The notes beneath the pieces were generated by a model that did not search any database, had not been told where the DNA came from, and saw only the letters and a program-made list of their open reading frames with translations. Made by a program: the position numbers and the translations under genes. A stretch of 64,000 bases of DNA from the NCBI GenBank assembly GCA_026929865.2, contig CM049408.1, positions 18,596,501-18,660,500 of the forward strand, written 5' to 3'. The stretch comes from Hyperoplus lanceolatus (lineage: Eukaryota > Chordata > Actinopteri > Uranoscopiformes > Ammodytidae). Below, one piece after another: positions 43,021-55,795 of this stretch (position 1 is the stretch's first letter; each line of letters begins with the position of its first letter).

Positions 43021-43317
43021 TACTATATACAGTATAGTAAAATGCAGTGAGAAGAACAGTAAAATCTGTCCACATTAATACTACACACAGTTGTTTCTCT
43101 GAGGTGTTATATCACTTTGGTAATACATGTACATGAGAAACACTACAGAAATATAAGCATTGTACACATCAAATTGATATTATACACCTACAGCCACAGA
43201 AAATATTATACAGAATTATTTGCTTGCTTATACACATATATTTAAAGTTAGAAATTCTTACATTCTCAGTGTGTCTCTATCACTCCCTGTATTAGAGTGT
43301 TACTTTAGTCAGCTTTA

Positions 43318-43324
43318 TTTTATA

Positions 43325-43423
<99 letters not shown>

Positions 43424-43424
43424 T
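43318..43424. repeat. TA dinucleotide plus ATT trinucleotide repeat
   Basis: A compound microsatellite: (TA)n to about 43383 followed directly by (ATT)n to 43424. Confidence 0.97.
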
Positions 43425-43478
43425 CTTCCTCATAATATTTTTCAGCTAAGATGTGTTGTGTATTTAACTTGTTGCCTC

Positions 43479-43575
43479 CTGTGCACAGATTATATGGGAG
43501 GTAGATGGGAAAGTGTCAGAGAAGGGTCCATCTCTCAGAGCCAAGGCTCCGTCGTAGTGGATCTGATGGACCTTC
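43479..43575 (-). pseudogene. SLC25A47: Possible SLC25A47 exon relic
   Basis: After a minus-strand acceptor-like ATAACAG the frame reads HYDGALALRDGP, then DTFPSTSHIIC, then stops at TAA. Human SLC25A47 has YKGSSALVLRDGHSFATYFLSY at the corresponding place; the match is partial and appears to need a small shift near DGP. The position (between WARS1 and SLC25A29) and the orientation (opposite to both) are exactly those of SLC25A47 in human. No other exon of that gene was found in the spacer. A single decayed exon is the simplest reading, but chance similarity is possible. Confidence 0.4.
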
Positions 43576-44541
43576 TGTTATGAAGTCAAAAACTGTCACA
43601 AACAAGAATACATTAATGAAAATGAACAGTTTTTTTAAAGGCCCTATTGTGAGCATTTGCACATTTAAATATAGCTCACTTTAAAAGTTTGAAAAGATAT
43701 ACTTAAGTAGGCTACTAAACTCAACTGCACATTAAGAATGTGTTCCATAAATGTATCATATTCCCCATTATAGACTTTACTTCAAATGATTGCATTGTGC
43801 ATTGTACTAACTACATTAAAGAGAAGTAACTGGGTTCTGAAAGTTAGATTTAGGCACCCCAAGGCTCGTATTACTGTATGTAAAGTAGGCCTATAACATT
43901 TGGTTTAGTTCACCTATACACGTTTTTAAATTACGATTCTTTGTTACATTTCAATGTAAATCGCTCAAAACACATGATATACTGTCCCCAGAGTCTGAAT
44001 GACGAACACTCTCATGATAACACTGTTGATTTTGACGGTGGTGGAACACCAGTCCAGCAGTGATAGTTTGAAACTCTTCTGTGATGTTCCTCTGCTCGAC
44101 TCTGTGCCGCTGGCTGCAGCCAATGGGCACGAGGGGAGGACAGCTCCCACTAGGGGAGTTGTCTCCCTCCGGGGGATCCGATTGGGCTTCGTTCAGAAAA
44201 GGGCAAACACGCTTCTTCTTCTTTTCGGCTACGTTGAGCCCCCGCCTCCTCCCGCTGTACAGAAATAGAAGAGGTTTGGCAGGAAGAGTGACTTCTAGTA
44301 CTGAGAGAGTGTGGCCACATCCACAAAATTCAACCTGTTACAGCTCCGGTCAGACCCCCGAGTCCGTGTGGTAATCTGAAGCCGGAAGAAAGCGGCGTCT
44401 GAGGAGGAGGATATTTAGCGCAGAAAGTGCTAATAACCACCACCAAGTCGGGTTTATTTAAATACCCCAAGTTCAGACAGACATTTATAACAAAGTATCC
44501 GTTAAGGTTTAACTGTTACTTTTTTATTTTTTGAGGGGGGA

Positions 44542-47500
44542 ATGGCATTGGACTTCGCTGCGGGCTGCATAGGAGGTAAGTAATTGGAAAGTATAGATAT
44601 TAGCCAGCCACGTTAACCAGGTTAATAAGTTCAAGCTAACGACTAGCATTAGCATTAGGGTCCATTTTTCCTTCTCTCCCATCGTAAAGTGGCGCGTGGA
44701 CCCCTCGAGCTATCAGTGCATGATTCAGTGATTTGTTCACATCTGCCACGTCTGAGAAACATAACAAACAAACAAGAACGGCAGAGTACAGAGTCAAATT
44801 CCTCTGTGCTGCTGTGTGTGTATTTTTTGTGGAAATACCGGATGTAAGTTGTATTTTGTAAAGTAACATTCCTTACCTGTGGCACACTCAAGGAGTGGAG
44901 TAGGCTATCGTCCTGCGTGACACTGACACATGCACATGAATTCACAGTCACACCCAAATAGAGCCGTGTAAAAAATCAGCCATATTTGGCATCACCTTTT
45001 CTCTCACAATTATGTTCAGTCAATCTTCTCCATCCTTCCTGCAAATGGAAATCACCCTCACCATATCTCGTTAGGGAGTGACCCTCAAAAGGAAAGACCA
45101 AAAAGTTTACAGAGTTCATGCATTCCTGTTTGATCCCAGCCAGCAAAATGTTACCATGAACTCCATGGGAATCTTGTCAGCTGTTGAAAGATTGCAGTTA
45201 AATGTACTTTTTAAGATCATCAGTTTTGGGATGCATTAGTTAGTTGCGCATTTGACTGATCATTTTGCTATCAATCATGTTAGTCCTTCCCTGATTCATA
45301 CATACCAAATCATTACCCAACACAAGTTGGCTAACCCTTTATAATAACAGGTTTTTGTACAAGTTGTAACTAAGCACATTAGGACACTTTTGTGAAAATC
45401 CAAGCAACATTTGAAAATTATATATAGTAAAACAACACGTTTCAGGTTTATCATCAAATTGGATGGTTGGTTTTCATGGAAGTTCCAATCCTTACATAAG
45501 TGTGTACATTTTGACTACTGAAATACCGAGTATGGGTGGTTAATCAGTTTAAAGCCGGACAAGTTGTCAGGACATTGACAAAGTTGCAGATGTGTGGGGG
45601 GAGGGTGAACAAGATCATAAATAAACCTGAAAGAAAATACCAGGTTTAACTGTTTTCCTGCAAACAGTAAACTTATAATTACAGGGGTTGACACTAAGGT
45701 TTAAAAAGCACTTGCCCATAGGGCAAGTACAGGTAATGTTTTACTTGCAAGTTAAACAATGATATATATATAGGCTAATTAATTTATACATTTTAGCGAA
45801 CCGTATCTCTTAGATGCAAACACTGCTTACTTGTCTTATCCTGACCACATACAACCAACAACAATTCATATAAGCCTATATATCATGACGTCACACAACA
45901 CCAAGCGCTTGTTCCTGCTACATCATCGTGAAAGGGCCTTTTTTTGCCAGGCACCTGGCCTGGTTTTGGGGAGTCTCAGAACACTCAGTCTAGCTCAGAG
46001 TCAAGCTGATAGTTAGCCTCCACACAAATGTGTTCAGAAATGTTTTACTTATTTAAAACGGTCACATTGTGCCAAAAAGTGATCGTCTGTCATAAAATGA
46101 TTAAAGTCCACCATGTTAAAGCTATTGCCCTGTTACACTGTAAGTAGGGAGGGGGATCATTAATTTCTATTCATATTGATAACATTATAAAGACTCCACA
46201 ATTCTAATTTCTATCAATACTTTTCTATTATTTTGTTAAAAGAGGACTGGTATTATTGCTTTAATTGCTTATAAGATGAGCAGAGCTAAGGATTTTAAGC
46301 AGGCCATAATTCCACAGTTACGCCTACTATTTATTTTATATTGCTGGGAAAACAAGTTTTTCACCCAAACTGTATTATTCAAGCTTCTTGCAAAAAACAA
46401 AAAAAAATCTTGATGTTACATTTGAACACATCATGATTACTATATAAAGTGTGTTACATTTGAAGATTCAATACCTCTGCTGTCTGAGTACCTCTTGGCC
46501 AATATGCATGGTCAGATGTTACCGCTGTATCATGGATTTTTGGCTGGTTGGTGTAAGTCAAGGACAGGGCAATGTTGAGCTGACTGTCATTATTGGGTAC
46601 AGTGCAGTGACCAGCTGATAACTGTGCACGGGCTGTTTGCTGTTGCATGATGAGCCACAGACTACTTTTTTTTTTTCTTTTTTTTCAATATCAAACCATA
46701 TTATAAATATTGTGTCAATAATTAGGCTACACTTTATTAATACCATGTATATTTAAGCTTGTGCTTTTCTTCCCCTGTTATTTGTCAGGTGCTGCAGGTG
46801 TTTTGGTGGGACATCCATTTGACACAGTGAAGGTGGGTGTCTTTTCTTATTTATTTACTCTTGCTATGCCTTGCAAATTAATATGCTCTGATTTAGTTTT
46901 AAAGATGTTGTATCACATGTGTATATATGTTTTATTTTTAACACTTATACACTACTTTTAAGATTCCCCCTTAAATGTTAATGTTTGTCAGCAACCAAGT
47001 ACTATACATTAAGGAAAGAGAAAGTCAGGCCATAACCGCAGCTTCTTTCTTAACAAATTAGCAGTATTGTTCCAGCAGCGCATAGTCGAATTGTGGTCCC
47101 TAACCTCACAGCCATAGGAATGTTACTTAGTAAACCTGTCTAGGCAGCTTTGGCTTAGAGTTCCTCGTAAAGTACAGGTGTCATGGAAAAAGAAAAACAA
47201 CAGGAATATTGTAGGGAAGACCACTAATACCGTTCAATTTGCTGTCATAAATCATCCACTCAACATTTAAGGGCAAGGTAGTATTTATATATTTAGAATA
47301 CAATTGTTTGATATTGCAGCCTCCACTTGCATACATACATACATACATACATACATACATACATACATACATACATACATACATACATACATAGAGATGC
47401 TGAATGGTTTGGCTGTAGCTCTGTTATGCCTTGCTTTCAATGTGTTGTAGATGAGAGAGAGAAATAAACAACCTCTCCATGGAAATGTGACCTAGTAAGT

Positions 47501-50435
47501 ATGGTCAAGGTCTCTTTTCTTCAACCCTCTCCCATCCAATGTCTTGTCTCCTATATAAAGCTTAGAAGACATTTTGTGTTTTCTACTTCATTCTTGATAC
47601 ATATTTTTCTCCCTCCTGTTGAACCCCCTAAGATTCTTTTTTTTTTACTCTGAAAATAACCATATTAAAAGCACTGTTGCTTTTTGTCTGCCTTTTTTAA
47701 ACCTGTAGTACAATATGTGGTTTGTATGCTTTGTGTTCTTTTTTTGGCCTCACTACTCTATCACATGTTTCTTACCTGGGGGCTTTCATCCACAGGTGAG
47801 GCTTCAAGTACAGAATGTGGACAAACCTCTTTACCGTGGGACGATTCACTGCTTCCAGTCAATCATACGCCAGGAGTCTGTAAGTTTCTGTTTGTTCTGT
47901 AAAGGCCTCTAAATGGATTACTACTTTAAGTCATTTTTTTCCTTTGGGCTGCCTTCAAAGATGTCATGGCTGTTTTATGTAAGGTGTGTAGCTTTCACTT
48001 TGTGCTCATTGAAGTGTCCCGTTACAGTGCCCATCTCTAAACAGTCTACAGCCAGCATGTTCCTAACATGGGGTGTTGAGGGCTTAAAGGGGGAGGTGGT
48101 GTGTGTGTTTCACAGGGTCATAGAGGACCTAACTCCTGCAGGGGCTAAATAAAGCTTTGGGCATGCTTATCAGAGTATGCTTGGACTCAGTGAATTGGTC
48201 ATGAGTGTTTCCACATGGAGGTAGTGGATTGTATTCCTCCCACTGTACAATATTGAAATGATTAGTGGTTTCTTGGCTTAATTTAAAAGTTTGCTATTTA
48301 ATCTGCCTTTTTTTAATGGGCTGCCGAAATTGATGATTGATATGTCAAATAATAATACTGGCACATTTTGACTGTTAGTGCTGGAAGGGCTCAGCGGTGT
48401 GTTAACGTTTCAGCTGTATCAGTGTTGTTATGTCCTTTTAGAGCATTCCAGCCATGCCGCTGTGATAGCCTCAAGGCTGTAAAACTCAATACTTGAAAGC
48501 AGTTTGGCTCCCCCAGAAGCACAGCTACTGTTTAGAACTGTTGAAATTCTTAATGTCGGACAGTTTGAATAAATGCTGGCAATTTAATTTATTAGGTTTC
48601 TTTGAGGACACACTTACTTTAAAATACAGCTGCCTGCAATCCTGTTATTAACTAGCTGTCAGTGTCACTTCTCTCTCATTGACTTAACTCATTAGTACCT
48701 TCTATAGAGACAGTGCATGAAATAGGCAACGCCCATGGCCACGCCCATCGTGGGGGAAAACATTGAACAGCGCTCCATCCACTTTGTATTGAAGGAGACC
48801 TGTCTTCTGCAAACAAACTTAATTAAAACGTAATCGAACATCCATTTAAGAAAAAAACGTTACTTTCTTGAAAGCCACGACTCTTGTTTGTCTATATGAG
48901 CTGTTTTTGTGAAAAATAATTGAGTGGTTTTCAATATTGAGGTGTTTTTGTCCGGTCGGACCGGGTCAGACCCATCGAGGGGGAAACCGTTCCATTCACT
49001 TTGTATTGAAGGAGACCTGTCTTCTACAAACAAACTTAATTAAAACTTATTCAAACATCCATTTAACAAAAAACCGTTACTTTCTTTAAAGCCACGACTC
49101 TTGTCTGTCCATACGAGCTGTTTTTGTGAAAAATAATTGAGTAATTTTCAATATTGAGGTGTTTTTTTCCCGTCCGTGAGGGTTAGCCTACAGCAGAAGG
49201 CTAACATTAGCCTAGCATACAGCATACATTAGTTAAGAGTTTTGTCTCGATATTGAAAATTACTCAATACTTTTTCACAAAAACAGCTCGTATAGACAGA
49301 CAAGAGTCGTGGCTTTAAAGAAAGTAACGTGTATTTGTGAAATCCATGTCGTTTTACGTTTTTATTAAGTTTGCCGAATACGGGTGTCATTCAATATAAA
49401 GTGGATGGAGCGCTGTGTATTGTTTTCCCCCACGATGGGCGTGGCCTCAGATTATGACGCTTTATGCACTGTCTCTATTCCCTCTACTATAATATAATAA
49501 TTTAACACTATACAAGTCATTTAAGGAGGTTTTTCAATGATGTAAAGGGTACACATGAGTGACTTTTTCCTAGTAATGTGTCGTTTGTATATCAAAAACA
49601 CCAAGTTTCCTTTGTGCTGGGCTTTGTAGAGATCATGACCAGTAACCTGCCTTTGTGTCTGTAGGTTCTCGGTCTGTACAAAGGCATCGGCTCTCCCATG
49701 ATGGGCCTGGCGTTCATCAATGCCATAGTCTTTGGTGTCCAGGGCAACGCCATGCGTAAGCTGGGCAGAGACACGCCTCTCAACCAGTTCCTGGCCGGAG
49801 CCTCTGCTGGAGCCATCCAGTGTGTCATCGCCTGTCCCATGGAGCTGGCCAAGACGCGCATGCAGCTGCAAGGGCTCGGGGAGAAAAAGTCCAAGAGGAA
49901 GTTGTACAAGAACTCCATGGACTGTCTGGTGAGAATCTACAGACGGGAGGGAATCCGAGGCATCAATCGCGGCATGGTGACCACCATAATGCGTGAGACG
50001 CCCGGATTCGGTGTGTACTTTCTCAGCTATGACATGTTGACACGGTCCCTGAGCTGTGAGCCAGAAGACCCTTACATTGTCCTAAAGCTGTTGTTTGCCG
50101 GTGGAATGTCTGGCATCTCTTCGTGGCTCTCCACCTATCCCGTGGACGTGATCAAGTCGCGTCTTCAGGCGGACGGGGTGGGAGGCGTCTACCAGTACAG
50201 CGGCATTATGGACTGTGTCAGGCAGAGCTTGAAGAAGGAGGGTTGGAGGGTGTTCACACGTGGACTTACCTCCACTTTACTCCGCGCCTTTCCAGTCAAT
50301 GCCACCACTTTTGCCACTGTGACTCTATTTTTAATGTACATGCGTGAGGGAGAAGAGTGTAGCATGCAGGACTCGGAGCAGCAGGCTGTCCAGCTGCAGC
50401 CTCTGCAGACGCAGACGCAGACCAGCAGCATATAA
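44542..50435 (+). CDS. SLC25A29: SLC25A29, mitochondrial basic amino acid carrier
   Basis: Four coding exons: 44542-44575, 46789-46832, 47796-47879 and 49665-50435 (TAA). They total 933 nt, 310 residues, against 303 in human. Phases 1,0,0 close. The start MALDFAAGCIGG matches the family. It is a mitochondrial carrier of the inner membrane with three tandem repeats of two helices each. The signature PX[DE]XX[KR] is present in all three: HPFDTVK (split across exons 2-3), CPMELAK and YPVDVIK. The family member transports arginine, lysine and related basic amino acids in mammals. The C-terminal tail after about residue 285 is Gln/Thr-rich and poorly conserved. The gene is complete, with introns of 2.2, 1.0 and 1.8 kb. 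Confidence 0.96.
44576..46788 (+). other. SLC25A29 intron 1
   Basis: No gene. A possible hAT-type end, CAGGGGTTGACACTAAGG with CACTTGCCCATAGGGCAAGT, lies at about 45683-45727, but the matching right end was not found. Confidence 0.7.
47331..47392. repeat. ACAT tetranucleotide repeat
   Basis: About 15 perfect units of (CATA)n in SLC25A29 intron 2. Confidence 0.97.
48704..49478. mobile_element. Fold-back element with two direct and one inverted internal copies
   Basis: The ends ATAGAGACAGTGCAT (48704-48718) and ATGCACTGTCTCTAT (49464-49478) are complements. The similarity continues inward through GGCCACGCCCATCGTGGGGGAAAAC and GCGCTCCATCCACTT. Inside, a module starting CACTTTGTATTGAAGGAGACC occurs at 48780 and again at 48997 (217-bp period). 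A third, inverted copy lies at about 49238-49412. No coding capacity and no clear target duplication. It lies in SLC25A29 intron 3. Confidence 0.85.
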
Positions 50436-51836
50436 AGCTGTTGGTGCAGCACTGAGCATTTACTACAGTCAAAGCCATCCAGTGCAGGTGGGATTTGCAG
50501 CTTCATGCAGGACTGTGATCTGTTAACCGACATCTATAATGAGAGAAAGGTCAACTGATCCTAGGTAAGCATCTGGCCATGGAGTGACCACACCTAGTAT
50601 TTAAATAATATATATTTAAGATAAAAGGCTGGATTTGTAAATATGGTCTCTTTTTAAAGTTTTTAGTTTTGTATACCTTTTTTTATTTTAAGAAATTAAG
50701 GAAACTTGACTGTTACTTTAACATACTGTGCAGTGGCAGTTACAATGTTCCTAAAATTAAGGGTCAAAGAAACACTTAGTCCATAATGCTGTTAAGTATG
50801 TTTGCATTAAAGCATCTTATTGTAATGGTTGCCAAAGCAAAGAAAAATCCTTGCACACGTGAATGTTCACGCTTTTTGTACAATCATGTCGATATGATAA
50901 TTTATTCTGTGTCTGAGGTTACAACTGTGTATGTGGTTAAACTTTCCTAAGAGAAGCAGTAGGCATTTGGTCAAAGTTGTGAATGTTGTCTGAAATTTTA
51001 ATCAAGAATGAGGTGACGTCTTGACATAATCACTTTGACTAACCCTTTTGTCAAGAAACAATATTTTTTTTATAGAATCACAGATGGGACTTTTTTTTGT
51101 GAAAACAATCAAGCAATCTTAAAAAAATGTTTGTGGGGGATTCAATGGGAAAATAGACTGAAAAGATGTAGCTCCTCCTTGACACACATTAGAATAAATC
51201 CAGATATCATTTATGTGTGTATGTTAAAGAGCTAGACAGCTCTTTCGAATCGATGATATCACAAATGTATGGAAACTCTCAATCAAGATATTGCGAGTGT
51301 CACTTATCGCAATAGTTACAACTTTTTATTTCAGCTCTTTTCTAGATTAATATTTTTCCATAATGCTCAAACGTTGGTGTCACTTGTTTTAGATGCAAAA
51401 TAATTCTGTGTAATAAAATTTGTTAAAATGACAATCATTGTCTAAGACAAAACCTGATGCAGTTTTTCAATCATATTTTTGTGTTCTGGACTTCATACCG
51501 TGTCCAGAGAAAGTACCTTTTGGTATGATTTTAAGCACATGTATTTTTTTTTTAACCCCGTTCCCTGTCAGTAGAGGATGAGCAGCACAATGTTTAGCAC
51601 GCTCCACTTTTACCACTGGGGGGAGTTGTCAGACTGGTTCTGTACACACTAACCTGTGCCATGTAGTGGCAGAGAAAGCAATAGCTGCCCATATGCAGCT
51701 GCTGTGTGTTTGTGTTTCATTTCAAGTACATTTCTACTAAATGTGAGCTAAGGTGAATGATTAAATGTCCCTGATTTGCTAACCACCATTTAATATTGAA
51801 TTGAAATGGACAACTCAATAACTTTGACAAAACTTT

Positions 51837-52096
51837 GGGGCGACTGTGGCTCAGTTGGTAGAGCGGGTCGGCTGATGATCAAAGGGTTGGAGGTTTGATC
51901 CCCGCCCTGCCACCTGTGTCATGGTTGTTGTGTCCTTGGGCAAGACACTTCACCCACCTTGCCTCGTGTGAATGTCGATAGTTAGCCTGCTGTTGGTGTG
52001 TGAATGGTAACGTGGGAAAGGAAAACAGGTCTCCCTTGCAAAAGAGTCTTCGGTCTCAATGGGATTTACCTGTATAAATAAAGGTTTAAAAAAAAA
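51837..52096 (+). mobile_element. tRNA-derived SINE, full length
   Basis: The head carries pol III A-box-like TGGCTCAGTTGG and B-box-like GGTTTGATCCC. A unique body follows (GTCCTTGGGCAAGACACTTC, GAGTCTTCGGTCTCAATGGG) and a tail of AAATAAAGGTTT and A-run. This is the architecture of common fish SINEs. The fragment at 16053-16182 belongs to the same family. Confidence 0.92.
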
Positions 52097-52870
52097 CACC
52101 TGGTGCAAACAGTCAAACATTCTGATCACGTTTGCTTTTAATGTTATGCACCACAGTTAAAAACAACTTATTTTTTTAATGGTTCAGTTGTCTCAAACCA
52201 GAGTCTAGGACACCTCTGATGCTCTCTCCATATTAACCAGGACAGTTGTCATTGGATAAAGAGCACAGCACACTGTGTCATTAGAAGCACTGTGACCTCT
52301 GTACTTTACCCAGTTCATAGCTGATCGAATTAACAAATGCTTCACATTTTGCAGGTTTAAAATGTAAACTATTAACATGAACACACACGCACTACAACAC
52401 ATGCACAATACATGGATTTGTAACCTCTAACTTCAGGCGATGCATGTATCCAAAATGTTGAAGCTATTGTTTTCCTTGCACGTAGACTGCACACATCTTC
52501 ATGTCTCTTCAAGTTATGAACTGATGCTGCTTTTTATCTTATATTTAATGGAGTGGCAGGTATTAAGCCTAGGTCCTGCAGGGTCTGAAAATGCTTTGGG
52601 CTTGTCCAAAGACATAATGTACATACTGTGAATGAGGTGTTTTTTGTTATTGTGTTAAATATTTTAAAGTTTAGATTTCTTTTAATTACAGTACTGTATT
52701 TTTGTGCTTAAGAATTTAATTTCTACATTGTTATCTGTCAGTGGAGGATACATATCTGTATAAGGGCTGCTTTAACTGTTAACTGCCTTTTGTGTTCTTT
52801 ACTTGTTTTGTGTACGATATTGTGCCCTAAAGCAGCATGCACACTATGTAGTTATTTGAGAGAATGGTGA

Positions 52871-52876
52871 AATAAA
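52871..52876 (+). promoter_or_regulatory. Candidate distal poly(A) signal of SLC25A29
   Basis: AATAAA followed by a T-rich stretch. If used, the 3' UTR is about 2.4 kb and includes the SINE. The proximal alternative is AATAAA at 51412-51417. Confidence 0.4.
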
Positions 52877-53102
52877 AGCCAAATTTGTTTTCTCAAGTTT
52901 TCTGATAGACGTGGTTCTTTTCAAAGCTATTAAAACTTTGGTTGGATAGTTGAGTTATCCAGAAAAATTAGCTTGCCACTAAAGAGTGGTTGTAGATGTG
53001 TATTGCAGGTTTTTCTTAAAATTGGAGCTAGGAGCAAAGTCATTCAAATCTTTCAAAGTGAAAACAAAGCACTTCCCGACACAATGTACAAAAATAGCAC
53101 TG

Positions 53103-53108
53103 TTTATT
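53103..53108 (-). promoter_or_regulatory. Candidate poly(A) signal of FANCM
   Basis: TTTATT on the plus strand, i.e. AATAAA on the minus strand, about 350 bp downstream of the FANCM stop codon and 227 bp from the distal SLC25A29 signal. Confidence 0.45.
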
Positions 53109-53455
53109 ATAGACATAATATTTACCTCTTTCAGAGTGCAACACAAATGTAAACATTATTCTTCCAAAAACAATAAGTTATTCAAGTGTCAATCAAATAT
53201 TGATTGGGTTCTTATGATCACACTGACAGTATTAGTGCCAGCACACACCATTTACGAAAAATGCTTCTTTCTCTCATTATGAAACAACCACAGACAGCCA
53301 TTGCAGTTACTGTATGCAGCATAGTAACTTCCATCCTCTGGTGAGACTGAAAATAGAAGGGCAGGGGAAGTAAAGATGTATCGGGAAGAAAGACAAAGTA
53401 GTGGAGGAATAGAGGAAATGGATGTATAGATTGTGGTATATTCCTAGTATTTCTG

Positions 53456-55696
53456 CTAGCTGCTTTTCCCTGCCTTAGATGTGTTCACGAGGAAGGAGTC
53501 ACAGGAGTAGCGCAGGAAGCGGTAGATCTCCTCGGCTCTAGATCGACTCATACTGCCCCCCTTCTGTATGGCTTCCATGGAGCTGCAGGAGGAAAAACAG
53601 AAGGGTGAGACATGGTTCATAACCGAAACAAACTCTACGTTTAACTGTTTTTATTAGGCTATATTGTACTTTCACCCATTTCATTTTAACTGCAGCCATT
53701 CTACATTGCTGTCTAAATGTTTCATTTGTTATGTCTCTTGATCAGTTGTTGTGTATTTGATGTATTTGCATTGTATATTGTGTAGGTCTGAATTGTTGTT
53801 TTTGCTCTGCACTTGTTCGACTCGACATCATTGCAAATGAGGGTCACCCCTTAGTTGATCTCTCGAGCATAAATAAAGGTTAAATGAAATGAAACACAGC
53901 TAAAGGCAAGTTACATAAATTGTAAGTCTTTTGAAGGCTTTTGTTGCCACTCAGAAAGGACCACTTTTTCAACAACCAACACTCTTTGGTTCTCCCAATA
54001 CATTTTTAGACTTTTAAAAGAAGGTTTCCGGTTCTTGTTTTTACCCCGATATACACATGCTTCATCTACCTGTTTATGAGATGTGCGATGGATCTGAAGC
54101 TATGGCTCAAGCTGAGGGCGTGGACGTAGTTGACGGAGGGCAGGCTCCGGTACAGCTGCAGGGCCTGCTGTCTGTGTTGACCTTTGACCTCCAGTGGCAC
54201 AGCGATGGCTTGACCTTTGCGCTGCTCCAGTCGAGCCAGGTCTGCCAGCAAGCCGGCGCTCTCTTCAGCACCGCTGCTCCAAAGCAGGCGCACACCCGTA
54301 CGCACCAGCGCCGTCAGAGTGCTGTCATAGTAACGTGTCCGCTGAAAGGGACATGACGCCTCCCCTGTGACGGTGACAAGTATCATAAAAAGGGCAGAAA
54401 TATGTCACCTCACTAAGCAAAAAGTATATTTTCCTTTAAAAATATTAATTATTCACATCTTCAAAGTTGGAATAATAAAATGGTTTGCAGTGTCTAAAAT
54501 ACTAGTTTGTTAAAGTCCAAGCCAATTAATCGACTGCTTTTCGAAGATGTAAAGCAAGTGTTGGACTTGTTTTTGCAAGTTTCTTTTGATTTATGCTTTT
54601 CATTGTTTGTAAATATTACTTTTTATGTCTGTCCACTTGTCTGGTAATCTCCTTTCTTTTTTCTTTACTTGCTCGGAATACTTAAATTGTCAATTACAAA
54701 ATTCTAAATAGTTGTTTTAGCTAAAATCTGTATGATATATTCATGTAACTAAACCTTTACTTAAAAGGTGCTCCAGGGAACTTTCAGTTTGTGTTCATTA
54801 TTGCGCCTCCTTTGGACAAAGTAATGTAATAGATGGGTGAGCATACCCATGACAAAGGTGTTAAGAAAAACTTTATAAAAATACTTGCATTCTTTGCACT
54901 GATGGTCTTTTTTGCTTTTACATGGTAATTATGGTCATTGAAGGAAAAATCAGACCGACAGTTAAATAAATATTTAAAAGTTCCTTGTAGCACCTTGAAA
55001 GTCACCACCTCAAAATAATAGAATGTAGTTTATGTCATCAAATCAACAGGCGCTTACTGACCTGGCTTGGCTCGGTCCTTCTCCACTATCAGACAAACGC
55101 GCTCAAACAAGCCCTGCAAGCTGTTCACTCTTTCGGCCAAGCGCTTCCGGTTCTGCATTGCGGCCAAATCTGATTGGCTGTGCCTCTCCACCGCCATGCG
55201 GTTGCTGACGATGAAGTAGCTGCCGTCCAGTGAGCAGACGTGTACGGTGGCCGCGTGGCGATGACGCAGGCTGCCCATCAGCTCCACTCCACTGCTGAGG
55301 CAACGACTGTCCACCAGAATGCACACGGGGCCAGGTGGAGCGGTGGACTCGCTGACTGATGAATGCTGGGCCGTGGAAGTCTGAGGCAATGAAGGGGCGG
55401 CAGGGCGGGCCTGAGACAAGGGGAAACATAACCTTGATGTAGTTCATTTGAAGTTTTACTGTCTTGTAATGTAGACCATGTGTCTTGTTTCTTTATCAAC
55501 TCAGTATGCGCTGTCCCTTACTACATTTATAACTGTCATTTAAAATTGTATTTATTTTCTTAAAAGATAAGGGAATTTATTTAATTTATATTGTTAATTT
55601 CATCATTTGGTTTTGTAATTTAAGGTTAAAACTTTGTTTGTAATGCTATGAGGCATGTGCCTTTTGGTTTTATTGAAGGCCTTTTAACTATTCTAT

Positions 55697-55795
<99 letters not shown>

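Larger units (their letters stand above)
41176..44541. other. WARS1-SLC25A29 spacer
   Basis: Contains the WARS1 3' UTR, a DNA transposon with a nested LINE tail (41729-43020), AT and ATT repeats (43318-43424), a possible SLC25A47 relic (43479-43575, minus) and the SLC25A29 promoter and 5' UTR (about 44100-44541). Confidence 0.7.
50436..53455. other. SLC25A29-FANCM convergent spacer
   Basis: Contains the 3' UTRs of both genes and a SINE (51837-52096). AATAAA signals on the plus strand at 51412-51417 and 52871-52876 are candidates for SLC25A29. No additional gene recognised. Confidence 0.7.

Noticed and set aside
43220-43435. Plus-strand open frame ending in poly Ile
   Set aside because: Translation of the TA and ATT microsatellites.
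43965-44150. Minus-strand open frame of 61 codons near the SLC25A29 promoter
   Set aside because: Considered as a further SLC25A47 exon, but the sequence does not resemble any carrier repeat.
51837-51920. tRNA-like sequence with A and B boxes
   Set aside because: It continues into a SINE body and a 3' A-rich tail, and a truncated copy exists at 16053-16182, so it is the head of a SINE and not a tRNA gene.
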